A DNA stretch of 64,000 bases, taken from NCBI GenBank assembly GCA_964421785.1, contig CAYQZG010000001.1, positions 62,001 through 126,000 of the forward strand, read 5' to 3'. The DNA is from SKLM01 sp964421785. GTDB taxonomy: Bacteria > Chloroflexota > Anaerolineae > B4-G1. How positions within the stretch are numbered: the first letter of the stretch is position 1; every line of letters begins with the position of its first letter. Of the stretch, positions 1-7,695 are shown in pieces. A program made the position numbers and the translations under genes. The notes beneath the pieces are model-generated. The model had not been told where the DNA came from. It ran no database searches and was given only the letters and a program-made list of their open reading frames with translations.

Positions 1-1
1 T

Positions 2-61
2 GTCGACCGTGAGCGGCTGGTAGCTGTGCGAAAGCGTCATTTGGTCCGACGGGCTGAATAG
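2..61 (+). CDS. 3' end of an upstream gene (partial)
   Basis: An open frame enters from the left edge and ends at TAG 59-61, giving 19 C-terminal residues rich in Arg (VDRERLVAVRKRHLVRRAE). The stop lies 9 bases before the TTG start of the next gene, and that gene's GGAGGG ribosome site begins on the last base of the stop, as expected in an operon. The fragment is too short to identify a family. Confidence 0.45.
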   Translation, partial: VDRERLVAVRKRHLVRRAE

Positions 62-70
62 GAGGGTGAA

Positions 71-910
71 TTGAACACCAGTGAGTTGATGCAGATTGCT
101 CTTGGCTTGGTCGGCTTTGACACCATTCCCGATGACAGTGCCATCCACGTGGCAGGCGATGGGATAGAGCGTGTGCTTTTTGGGCTCGATATCGGCGTTG
201 GGGAGCTCATGATGGCCCATCATTTGGGCTACGATTGTGTCGTCGCACATCACCCGGTTGGTGTGCCGCATCGAGCCTGGCGCGTCTTCGAGCGTCACGT
301 CGATTTCTTGGTGGATGCTGGCGTGCCCGAGGAGGCCGCGCGCGAGGCGGTAAGGCCTAAGATGGAAGCCTTGCGCCTGCGTGGTCAGACTCGCAACTAC
401 GAGCAGGTTCCGATGGCAGCGTGGCGGCTGGGAATGCCTTTTCTCAACATACACTGTCCGCTGGATGAAAAGGGCCGGCGCGTCATGCAGGCGACGGTGG
501 ATGAGGTGTTGGAGGCCCATCCTGAGGCGACGCTGGACGATCTCGTCCGGGCGTTGGCCGGGCTGCCCGCGGCGAAGCGCGCCGAGACTGACGTCTCGGT
601 GCTATTGGGCAACCCCAAGGCCCGAGCCGGGGAGACGGTGGTAGCGCATGGCGCCCTGACCAATGGGGGCTATCACGTTGCCCGCGCATACTTCGAGTAT
701 GGCGTGGACACCGTGATCTACATCCACGTCTCGCCGGAGGATGTGAGGCGCCTGCGGGAGCACGAGGAGGGACAGCTTATTGTCACAGGGCACGTGGTCG
801 GTGACGCCTTCGGTATCGCCCCGGCCATTGAGGCGCTGCGCGCAAGAGGACTGCAGGTAGACGTGCTCAGTCGAGTGTTGAGTGCGAGGAGCAGACTCTG
901 CTCCGGGTAG
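71..910 (+). CDS. NIF3-like (dinuclear metal-site) protein
   Basis: This 279-residue protein resembles the NIF3/YbgI/DUF34 family, whose members bind two metal ions in a cleft and whose cellular role is poorly settled. The supporting signs are the VVAHHP motif at residues 57-62, which matches the family's metal-binding His pair, and a C-terminal GHVVGDAFGI segment followed by a predicted helix at about residue 240, where NIF3 proteins carry a second metal site. The start is TTG, chosen because GGAGGG (61-66) sits four bases upstream. It follows another reading frame closely and precedes a small membrane protein by 49 bases, so the three may be cotranscribed. Similarity is recognised only from motifs, so another metal-dependent hydrolase fold is possible. 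Confidence 0.6.
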   Translation: MNTSELMQIALGLVGFDTIPDDSAIHVAGDGIERVLFGLDIGVGELMMAHHLGYDCVVAHHPVGVPHRAWRVFERHVDFLVDAGVPEEAAREAVRPKMEALRLRGQTRNYEQVPMAAWRLGMPFLNIHCPLDEKGRRVMQATVDEVLEAHPEATLDDLVRALAGLPAAKRAETDVSVLLGNPKARAGETVVAHGALTNGGYHVARAYFEYGVDTVIYIHVSPEDVRRLREHEEGQLIVTGHVVGDAFGIAPAIEALRARGLQVDVLSRVLSARSRLCSG

Positions 911-959
911 CGGGCAGGCAAGAACGTCGCCCGCCGTATAGCTGATGGGAGGGTATGCC

Positions 960-1421
960 GTGAATGAGGAGAATGAGGTTCTTGGGCAAGCAGAGGAGAT
1001 AGCGCTCGATGGGGACGTGGGCGATGTCTCGGCCGCTGAGGTGACAGTGCGATCGGGCACGGCCCAAACGATTGAGGCTCGGACCGTGACCGTGAAACAA
1101 GGAGGCATCGAAGAGATCAAGGCTGATTCGGTCGAGCTGAAGCAGAGTGGTGTCGGCAAAGCCGAGGCTACGTCAATTCGTGTGGAGCAAGGCGGCGTCG
1201 GACTGATCAAGGCGGAGACAGTCGATGTCAGCGACGGCGGCGTGTTCGGGGCGTACGCTGACACAGCCCATCTGGAGCGCTCGAACGTCGTGTTTCTGGC
1301 GGCAAAGAACGTCGACGGTGAGGCGCGCATCCTACTTGACTGGCGAGCTGCTGCGGCACTTGGCGTGGCCGTCGGGCTCGTGCTGGGGCTCATGCGGATC
1401 GTCACCGGCGGCGATAAGTAA
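960..1421 (+). CDS. Repetitive beta-rich protein with C-terminal membrane anchor
   Basis: I do not recognise a named family. The 153-residue product consists of imperfect repeats of roughly 14-20 residues with the pattern V-x-V-x-x-G-G-x-x-x-I-x-A-x-x-V (for example VTVKQGGIEEIKADSV and IRVEQGGVGLIKAETV), which suggests a small beta-solenoid. A single hydrophobic helix near the C terminus (AAAALGVAVGLVLGLMRIV) is followed by a short polar tail, so it is probably tail-anchored. I prefer the GTG start at 960 because GGGAGGG (947-953) lies six bases upstream; an in-frame ATG at 945 overlaps that site. Similar bactofilin-like or polymeric beta-helix scaffolds exist, but nothing here proves that kinship. 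Confidence 0.6.
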   Translation: MNEENEVLGQAEEIALDGDVGDVSAAEVTVRSGTAQTIEARTVTVKQGGIEEIKADSVELKQSGVGKAEATSIRVEQGGVGLIKAETVDVSDGGVFGAYADTAHLERSNVVFLAAKNVDGEARILLDWRAAAALGVAVGLVLGLMRIVTGGDK

Positions 1422-1472
1422 GCCGCGCAAAGGAGCGAAGGAGGTAATGTCCAACGTCTGAAAGACCGGGGG

Positions 1473-1775
1473 AAGCAGCGCCAGGCCCGGAGCAAATCAC
1501 GTGCATCATCGCCGCTCCAGCCGGACTCGGGTTGGGTTCGTGTGACCGCCCTGTGATCCGGTGACAGGCGGCCGGACGCACCGATCGTGGTATAGAGTCG
1601 AGTGCGGATGGCCTTTTCAGGATGGATCCGGGTGACGAGGAGACGGTTCCTGTTATGAGACAGGGAAAATCGAGTGTTCGGCGGATGCCGTCTGGGGTTG
1701 GTCACACCCCATCTTCCCCTCCTAAGACAACACTGATCCAAACAAAACCGGAGAGCAATCTCTGGGCCAAAGGGA
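1473..1775 (+). promoter_or_regulatory. glmS ribozyme (glucosamine-6-phosphate riboswitch)
   Basis: The 477-base gap before glmS holds the hallmarks of the self-cleaving glmS ribozyme. Seen: AGCGCC at 1477-1482, the usual cleavage context; CCCGGA (1486-1491) able to pair with TCCGGG (1627-1632) as P2; TGACGAGG at 1633-1640; the conserved core ATCGA...TTCGGCGGATGCC at 1669-1689; AGACGG/CCGTCT (1641-1646/1688-1693) as P3; a GGGGT...ACCCC hairpin (1694-1710) as P4; and a GAGAG/CTCT hairpin near 1750-1765. Known family role: bound glucosamine-6-phosphate triggers self-cleavage and lowers GlmS synthesis. Oddity: P2 is interrupted by about 135 bases that contain their own hairpin (CCGCC-C-TGT 1546-1554 with ACAGGCGG 1564-1571). 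Confidence 0.88.
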
Positions 1776-1898
1776 TCTGTGGTGACCGATTTGGATGGTT
1801 GTGGTCGGCCTGGAAGCTGAGCGGCTCTGATTGAACCATGGCGGCCGGAACGATTCTCCAATAGAATATTTGACTGACCATTTCGGCAGGAGGGAAAA

Positions 1899-3743
1899 AT
1901 GTGTGGTATTGTTGGTTACGTGGGGCCGCGGAATGCGACCCCGATTGTTCTGGAGGGACTGAAGAGACTTGAGTATCGCGGCTATGACTCGGCCGGTCTA
2001 GCCGTCGTGGAGGCGAACGGCGACATTGCTGTCCGACGGGAGGCGGGCAAGGTTGAGGCTCTCTTGGAGATGGTAGAGGCTGAGCCGGTCAGTGGACGGA
2101 TTGGCATTGGCCACACGCGTTGGGCCACGCACGGCGAGCCTTGCCAACGCAACGCTCATCCTCACCTCGGGACCACGGGGGATGTGGCTGTCGTTCACAA
2201 TGGTATCATCGAGAACTTCCGTGCTTTACGCCAGGAACTGCTGGTCAAGGGGCGGGAGCTTGCATCGGATACCGACAGCGAGGTGGTGGTACACCTGGTT
2301 GAGATGTATATGGCAGCGGGGCACGACCTGGAGTCTGCAGTTCGGCAGGCCCTTCCTCATATCAAGGGGGCCAGCGCGTTTGTCTTCCTCAGCAAGCACG
2401 AGCCTGGTCGATTGGTGGCAGCCCGTCTCGGCAATGCTGGTGGCCTGACGGTTGGCGTGGGCGATGGTGAGATGTTCCTTGCCTCCGATATCCCGGCCAT
2501 TCTTGAGCACACGCGTGAGATGGTCTTCCTCGAAGATCGTCAGGTGGCGGTTATTGGTCAAGATGGCGTGCAGATGAGATCATTAGCTGGCGAGCTGATC
2601 GAGGTGGAGTTACACTCTATTCCCTGGGATCCGGTGTCAGCGGCCAAGGGGACCTATCGCCACTTCATGCAAAAGGAGATCTATGAGCAGGCTCGGTCTA
2701 TCACCGATACCATTCGGGGGCGAGCCGACTTCGATTTGGGATGTGTACATTTGGAGGATATGAACCTGACTTCCGAGGATGCTCAGTCCCTGGAGAAGGT
2801 GGTCATTGTCGCTTGTGGCACCTCGGCCTACGCCGGTTTGGTGGGGAAGTTCATCATTGAGAGGCTGGCTCGCCTGCCAGTCGAGGTCGACTATGGATCC
2901 GAGTACCGCTATCGGAACCCGATCGTCGACGAGAACACCGCCGTTCTGGCTATCACCCAGAGCGGTGAGACCGTCGACACACTGGCGGCGATGGAGGAGG
3001 GAAGCAAGAAGGATGCTCGACTTTGGGCCATCGTCAATGTCATCGGTAGCCAAGCCCATCGCATCTCCGATGGACACATCTTGATGCACGCGGGGCCGGA
3101 GATCGGCGTGGCCTCAACCAAAGCATTTACCGCCAGCCTAGTCGACCTCTACCTGCTGGGCGTTTACCTTGGCGAGAGGCGGGGCGTTCTCGAAGGCAAG
3201 CGGCTGCGCGAGGCTGTCGATGCTCTGGGGATGCTGCCAGATCTGGTAGGTCGCGTGCTGGAGCATGGTGATCAGTATGAAGAGCTGGCTAACGCGTTCT
3301 ATGATCGTGACCATTTTCTCTACTTGGGACGGGGGATCAACTACCCTGTCGCCCTGGAGGGAGCGCTCAAGCTGAAAGAGATCTCGTACATTCACGCCGA
3401 GGGGTATCCGGCCGGTGAGATGAAACACGGTCCGATCGCGCTCATCGATGAGGCCATGCCTGTCGTCGCTATCGCCACGCGCGATGCCGTCTACGACAAG
3501 ATGATCAGCCAGGTGGAGCAGGTTAGGGCACGGGACGGCATCGTGATCGTCCTGGCCACGGCGGGTGACGAGGCGATTGCGACCAAGGCGAATCACGTGC
3601 TCTACGCGCCGGAGGCGCCGCCGTTGATCGCGCCGGTGGTGAACGTGATCCCGCTGCAGCTCCTGGCCTATCATCTGGCTGTGCGCCGGGGCTGCGACGT
3701 TGACCAGCCCCGCAACCTGGCCAAGTCGGTCACAGTGGAGTGA
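1899..3743 (+). CDS. glmS: Glutamine-fructose-6-phosphate aminotransferase (isomerizing)
   Basis: GlmS makes glucosamine-6-phosphate from fructose-6-phosphate and glutamine, the first step to UDP-GlcNAc for peptidoglycan and surface glycans. The 614-residue length is normal. The N terminus MCGIVGYVG places the catalytic Cys at position 2, and an Ntn-type glutaminase domain fills about the first 240 residues. Two SIS sugar-isomerase domains follow (VACGTSAYAG near 303, then LGRGINYPVALEGALKLKE), and the C terminus DQPRNLAKSVTVE is the family signature. An AGGAGGG ribosome site lies six bases before the ATG. It is preceded by the glmS ribozyme, so product feedback at the RNA level is expected. 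Confidence 0.98.
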   Translation: MCGIVGYVGPRNATPIVLEGLKRLEYRGYDSAGLAVVEANGDIAVRREAGKVEALLEMVEAEPVSGRIGIGHTRWATHGEPCQRNAHPHLGTTGDVAVVHNGIIENFRALRQELLVKGRELASDTDSEVVVHLVEMYMAAGHDLESAVRQALPHIKGASAFVFLSKHEPGRLVAARLGNAGGLTVGVGDGEMFLASDIPAILEHTREMVFLEDRQVAVIGQDGVQMRSLAGELIEVELHSIPWDPVSAAKGTYRHFMQKEIYEQARSITDTIRGRADFDLGCVHLEDMNLTSEDAQSLEKVVIVACGTSAYAGLVGKFIIERLARLPVEVDYGSEYRYRNPIVDENTAVLAITQSGETVDTLAAMEEGSKKDARLWAIVNVIGSQAHRISDGHILMHAGPEIGVASTKAFTASLVDLYLLGVYLGERRGVLEGKRLREAVDALGMLPDLVGRVLEHGDQYEELANAFYDRDHFLYLGRGINYPVALEGALKLKEISYIHAEGYPAGEMKHGPIALIDEAMPVVAIATRDAVYDKMISQVEQVRARDGIVIVLATAGDEAIATKANHVLYAPEAPPLIAPVVNVIPLQLLAYHLAVRRGCDVDQPRNLAKSVTVE

Positions 3744-3944
3744 GGGATGTGTCCGAGGTTTGGCGCCCGCTCTCCCTGGTCCGATGTGCGATGTCAGTCT
3801 CGGCCATCCATGCTGGCATCCCCCGCACTCAGCGCATCGTCGGTCGAACGTAGGACGTTGGATATGACAGATTGGATCTAGGGTATTCAAATGTGTAGAA
3901 TTTTTGGCATTTTCGTTGAATAACAGGAGGAACGCGCCCTGGTT

Positions 3945-3973
3945 TTGATGCTTTGAGCATAGTATGCTATAAT
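3945..3973 (+). promoter_or_regulatory. Promoter with operator-like inverted repeat
   Basis: TTGATG (3945-3950) and TATAAT (3968-3973) are separated by 17 bases, a good sigma70-type promoter for the lipoyl protein gene that starts at 4015. The spacer carries an inverted repeat, AGCATA-g-TATGCT (3956-3968), which touches the -10 box and could be a repressor site. The leader would be about 35 bases. Confidence 0.7.
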
Positions 3974-4014
3974 CCCGTTTGCTGCCATATAACAACATTC
4001 GTCAGGAGGAAACA

Positions 4015-4446
4015 ATGAACATTGCAGGTATCGAGTTTCCCGAGGATCTGTACTACGATCGTCAGCACAATTGGGCCCGCGTCGAAGGTGACGTGGTCGT
4101 GCAAGGCATGACCGATTTCGGGCAACAGATTGCCCAGGAGATCGTCTTCGTGGAGATGCCCCGCGTCGGACGAGCACTGGAACAGGGTGAGACCTTCATG
4201 TCGATGGAGTCGGGCAAATGGGTCGGCCGCATCCCGGCTATGGTCAGTGGCGAGGTTCTGGAGGCCAACGAAGAGCTCGAATGGGATCCCCAGTTCGTCA
4301 ACGAGTCGCCCTACGATGAGGGATGGCTCGTGAGGATCGACATGGCCGACGACGCCGAGCTGGACAACCTGATGAAGGCCGACTCGGACGAATTCAAGGC
4401 GTTCATTGAGGAGCAGGCCGAGGAGTATGAGGAGATCCTGGGATAG
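4015..4446 (+). CDS. GcvH-like lipoyl carrier protein
   Basis: A 143-residue protein of the glycine cleavage H family, in which a lipoyl group on one Lys swings between active sites. The likely lipoylation site is Lys68 in MESGKWVGRIPAMVSGEV, aligned with the ESVKAA...P-SGEV motif of canonical H proteins; the residues just after the Lys (WVGRI) differ from the usual AAS. The start ATG follows AGGAGGA by four bases. No gcvT, gcvP or lipoamide dehydrogenase gene is next to it; instead it heads a cluster of molybdoenzyme, cytochrome and HdrD-like genes that ends with a lipoate ligase. That context recalls the lipoate-binding proteins (LbpA) of the sulfur-oxidising Hdr-like system, so a role outside glycine cleavage is inferred, not shown. 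Confidence 0.85.
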   Translation: MNIAGIEFPEDLYYDRQHNWARVEGDVVVQGMTDFGQQIAQEIVFVEMPRVGRALEQGETFMSMESGKWVGRIPAMVSGEVLEANEELEWDPQFVNESPYDEGWLVRIDMADDAELDNLMKADSDEFKAFIEEQAEEYEEILG

Positions 4447-4462
4447 TCGGGTGCTCTGCCTG

Positions 4463-4510
4463 AAACGTGACGCGGCACCGACGATGGCGTCGCGTCACGT
4501 TTTGTGTGTG
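4463..4510 (+). terminator. Stem-loop terminator after the lipoyl protein gene
   Basis: AAACGTGACGCG (4463-4474) pairs perfectly with CGCGTCACGTTT (4491-4502), followed by TTTGTGTGTG. A 12-bp stem with a U-rich but imperfect tail suggests an intrinsic terminator, probably partial, that would let the small carrier be made in excess of the molybdoenzyme downstream. Confidence 0.7.
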
Positions 4511-4546
4511 AGTTGTTCGAACGGTACCGGTTAGGAGTCATCGCCT

Positions 4547-6868
4547 ATGGTGAAACTCGGACGGCGCACCTTTCTCAAGCTGGCCGGAGCGTCGGCCGCC
4601 GCCGGTGCGCTTTGTAGATTTGGACTGACCCAGCGGTCCCATCAGGCTTCGTCGGTCGGGGATGCCGCTGGCCCACCGTCAGATCGGCGTCTGCTGAGCA
4701 CGTGTCGGCTCTGTGCCGCAGGATGCGGCCTCTCCGCCCGCGTGGTGGATGGCCGCGTGGTCAAGCTCGACGGCAATCCCTTCCACCCCAACAACGAGGG
4801 TAAGCTCTGCCCCAAAGGCCAGGCCGGCCTCCAGGTGCTCTACGATCCCGATCGCATCAAGGGACCGCTGCGACGGGTGGGGGAGGGTTGGCAGCAGGTC
4901 TCCTGGGAGGAGGCGCTGGATGAGGTTGTCGATGCGCTGCAGCGGCTGCGCAGTGCCGGTCATCCAGAGCGGATGGTCTTCCTCCACGATGGCAAACGTG
5001 GTCCCACGAGCGACCTGATCGCCCGTTTCTGCCGCGCCTTCGGCACCCCCAACGATGTATGTCGTCCCAGGCACAGCGCCGATGGGACGCCGCTCGCCCA
5101 TCTGCTTTCTCAGGGGTGGAACGATCACGCTGCTTATGACTGGGAGAACACCAACTACTTGCTCTGCTTCGGGGGTGCTTTTCTAGAGGCCTGGCAGCCG
5201 CTGGTGCGCCATCTGCGCGCTTACGCCCGCATGCGCCGCGGTCGGCCTGGTCGACGGGCTAGGATCGTCCAGATCGAGCCCCGCGCTTCGGTGACGGCCA
5301 CCAAGGCCGACGAGTGGGTTCCCATCAACCCGGGGACAGAGGGGGCCCTGGCGCTGGGCATCGCCCACGTCATCGTCCGCGATGAGGCCTACGACGCTCG
5401 ATTCGTTGCCGAGCGGACCTTTGGCTTCGAGGACTGGACGGACGACGGAGGCGACGAGCACCTTGGCTTCCGCACCTTGGTGCTGCGCGACTATGCTCCG
5501 GAGCATGTGGCGGCCCTCACCGGTGTGGACGCCGAGACCATTGAGCGCCTCGCGCACGAGTTTGCCGCTTCCAAACCGGCGGTGGCGACTGGGGACGTCA
5601 CGGGCTACACCAACAGCCTCTACAGCCAGTGGGGCATCCACGCCCTCAACGCGTTGGTTGGGGCCATCGAGCAGCCGGGCGGGGTGATGCGGCAGGTGGA
5701 ACCGCCCCTGGCCCCTTGGTCCGAGCCCGAGTTGGACGAGATCGCCCTTCGAGGGCTCTCCCAGCCGCGCGCAGATGGGACCGGCGCTACGGGGCTGACC
5801 GAGCACGCCCCCCACGCTCTCACTGAGTCGCCCTATCCCATCGAGGTTCTGTTCCTCCACCACAGTAACCCCGTCTACGAGGATCCCCCTGATCTGGATT
5901 GGGCGGCGGCCCTCGACGATATCCCGCTGGTGGTCAGCTTCTCTCCCTACCTGGATGAGACGAGCCAGCGCGCCAGTCTTCTGCTGCCCGATTGCACCTA
6001 CCTGGAGAAGTGGTTTCTCGAGCCGCTCGAGCCCAGTCTGGGCTACCCGGTGGTTGGATTGGGCAGACCCATCGTGGAGCCACTCTATGACACACGCAAC
6101 ATAGGCGATGTGCTGATCCAGTTGGGCAGGGCGGCAGGAGGGTCCTTGGCGGACGCCGTGCCGTGGGAGGGTTTCGTGGAGGCACTCCAGCAGCGTGCGC
6201 AGGGGCTGTATGAGGCCGGGGGCGGCATGCCCTCAGGCGAGAACGCGGAGACGTTTGAGGCATTCTGGACGGAGCTGCAGTCCCGGGCCGTCTGGTACAG
6301 TCAACCTTATGCATTTGACCAGTGGGAGCAGGCCCTAGCCACCCCTTCAGGCAAGTTCGAGTTCGCGTCTCAGACCCTGCAGGAGCGGTTGAGGACATCG
6401 GGTGTCTCCCTCGAGGATGACGATATGCTGCCTCGCTACGAGGAGCCGGAGTTCGACGGTAACGAAAATGACTACCCCTTCCACTTGCGAACGTTCAAGC
6501 TGGTCACCTACACCGAGCGTTGGCCCCCCAATATTCCCTGGCTGCAGGAGATTTACGGGCTGCACGTGCAAGAGAAGTGGGATAGCTGGGTGGAGCTGAA
6601 CCCAGAGACGGCCCAGCAGCTGGAGATCCGCGACGGCGATGTGGTGCGGGTGACATCAAGCCAGGGACGTGTGACATTGAGGGCCCGGCTGTGGCCTGGC
6701 ACGCCACCCAACGTCGTCAGCATCCCGCTGGGCCAGGGGCATACGGCCGGTGGGCGATGGGCGGAGAATCGAGGTGTCAATCCCAACGAGCTCATCGCGC
6801 CGTTGACCGACCGGTTGAGCGGTGAGTTGGCCATGCAATCGACGCGTGTTCGCGTCGAGAAGGTCTAG
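4547..6868 (+). CDS. Tat-exported molybdopterin oxidoreductase (DMSO reductase family)
   Basis: This 773-residue catalytic subunit carries a Tat signal (RRTFLKLAG, residues 6-14), an N-terminal [4Fe-4S] motif (Cys53, Cys56, Cys60, Cys88) and the molybdopterin and C-terminal MGD-binding domains (final part rich in GDVVRVTSSQGRV-type signature). The segment RPRHSADG aligns with RHCMAS of NapA, placing Ser177 (AGC at 5075) where many relatives have the Cys or Sec Mo/W ligand; Ser is the ligand in DMSO and TMAO reductases. The following genes supply an FeS subunit, NrfD and a TorD-type chaperone, the usual set for PsrABC/TtrABC/Qrc-like complexes. Substrate is unknown: sulfur oxyanions, polysulfide, arsenic or organic N/S-oxides are all possible. 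Confidence 0.9.
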   Translation: MVKLGRRTFLKLAGASAAAGALCRFGLTQRSHQASSVGDAAGPPSDRRLLSTCRLCAAGCGLSARVVDGRVVKLDGNPFHPNNEGKLCPKGQAGLQVLYDPDRIKGPLRRVGEGWQQVSWEEALDEVVDALQRLRSAGHPERMVFLHDGKRGPTSDLIARFCRAFGTPNDVCRPRHSADGTPLAHLLSQGWNDHAAYDWENTNYLLCFGGAFLEAWQPLVRHLRAYARMRRGRPGRRARIVQIEPRASVTATKADEWVPINPGTEGALALGIAHVIVRDEAYDARFVAERTFGFEDWTDDGGDEHLGFRTLVLRDYAPEHVAALTGVDAETIERLAHEFAASKPAVATGDVTGYTNSLYSQWGIHALNALVGAIEQPGGVMRQVEPPLAPWSEPELDEIALRGLSQPRADGTGATGLTEHAPHALTESPYPIEVLFLHHSNPVYEDPPDLDWAAALDDIPLVVSFSPYLDETSQRASLLLPDCTYLEKWFLEPLEPSLGYPVVGLGRPIVEPLYDTRNIGDVLIQLGRAAGGSLADAVPWEGFVEALQQRAQGLYEAGGGMPSGENAETFEAFWTELQSRAVWYSQPYAFDQWEQALATPSGKFEFASQTLQERLRTSGVSLEDDDMLPRYEEPEFDGNENDYPFHLRTFKLVTYTERWPPNIPWLQEIYGLHVQEKWDSWVELNPETAQQLEIRDGDVVRVTSSQGRVTLRARLWPGTPPNVVSIPLGQGHTAGGRWAENRGVNPNELIAPLTDRLSGELAMQSTRVRVEKV

Positions 6869-7002
6869 ACCGCGCTGGGCAGCATGTCTCTGCAGGCCGA
6901 AAGCGCGGCGATGTGCCGCTTGTGCTTTTCAGGGGAAGGAATTCCCTTAGAGCAGTTCCGGGCCAGCCGGATCTATAGCAGCTGAAGATTCGAGGAGAGC
7001 GT

Positions 7003-7695
7003 ATGACGCATTGGGGCATGGTCATTGATCTCGACAAATGCACCGGTTGCCAGGCATGTACCGTGGCCTGTCAAGCCGAGAACAACATCCCTGTTGTCGG
7101 ATCAGAGGAGTCGCTGGCGAATCGTGGCATTTCCTGGCATTATGTGCTGCCGGTTGTAGAGGGAGAGTATCCTCAACCTCGCGTGCGGATTATCCCCAGA
7201 CCTTGTTTTCACTGTGAGGATCCCCCCTGTGTCAAGGTCTGCCCCGTTGGCGCTACGTACGTCGACGAGGAAGGTTTGGTATTGGTCAACTACGACCGTT
7301 GCATTGGCTGCAAGTACTGTGTCACCAACTGCCCTTACGGCGTGCGGTCTGTGAACTGGCTCCACTACGACTGGCCCGAGCCCCTTGATCAATATCGCAA
7401 CCCCGAGGTTCCCCTGAGGCCCGAAGGCGTGGTCGAGAAATGCACCTTCTGTGTCCATCGTCTGGAAAAAGCAAAGCGGGAGGCAGCTGCTCAAGGTCGT
7501 GAGCTGAGCGACGCCGAGGTGGTGCTGTTGCCCGCTTGCAACGAGGCGTGCCCAGCCTCAGCTCGGTACTTCGGCGACCTGGACGATCCGGAAAGCACGG
7601 TCTCTCAGTTGGCACGCAACCCAAGAGCTTTCCGCCTGCTGGAGGATGTGGGAACCGAACCGAGAACGTACTACCTGGCCGAGGAGAAGAACTAG
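7003..7695 (+). CDS. Four-cluster ferredoxin subunit (DmsB/PsrB/NrfC type)
   Basis: A 230-residue electron-transfer subunit with four Cys groups: CTGCQACTVAC (13-23), CFHCEDPPCVKVCP, CIGCKYCVTNCP, and CTFC...CNEACP, the standard set for four [4Fe-4S] clusters. Such subunits wire the molybdopterin protein to a membrane partner. No signal peptide is present, so it would be exported by hitch-hiking on the Tat-bearing catalytic subunit, as in PsrAB-like complexes. GAGGAGAG precedes the ATG. Its stop codon directly abuts the ATG of the NrfD gene, which implies translational coupling and a shared complex. Confidence 0.93.
   Translation: MTHWGMVIDLDKCTGCQACTVACQAENNIPVVGSEESLANRGISWHYVLPVVEGEYPQPRVRIIPRPCFHCEDPPCVKVCPVGATYVDEEGLVLVNYDRCIGCKYCVTNCPYGVRSVNWLHYDWPEPLDQYRNPEVPLRPEGVVEKCTFCVHRLEKAKREAAAQGRELSDAEVVLLPACNEACPASARYFGDLDDPESTVSQLARNPRAFRLLEDVGTEPRTYYLAEEKN

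Noticed and set aside
1447..1461. Tiny frame with a perfect GGAGG site just before the glmS ribozyme (ATG TCC AAC GTC TGA).
   Set aside because: Four codons, no conservation evidence; could be chance or a remnant in the leader.
1622..1834. 70-codon frame inside the glmS leader.
   Set aside because: It lies entirely inside the ribozyme core; the base pattern is explained by RNA structure.
602..1861. 419-codon minus-strand frame opposite the first two genes and glmS leader.
   Set aside because: Antisense shadow with low-complexity translation; overlaps the ribozyme and two better-supported genes.
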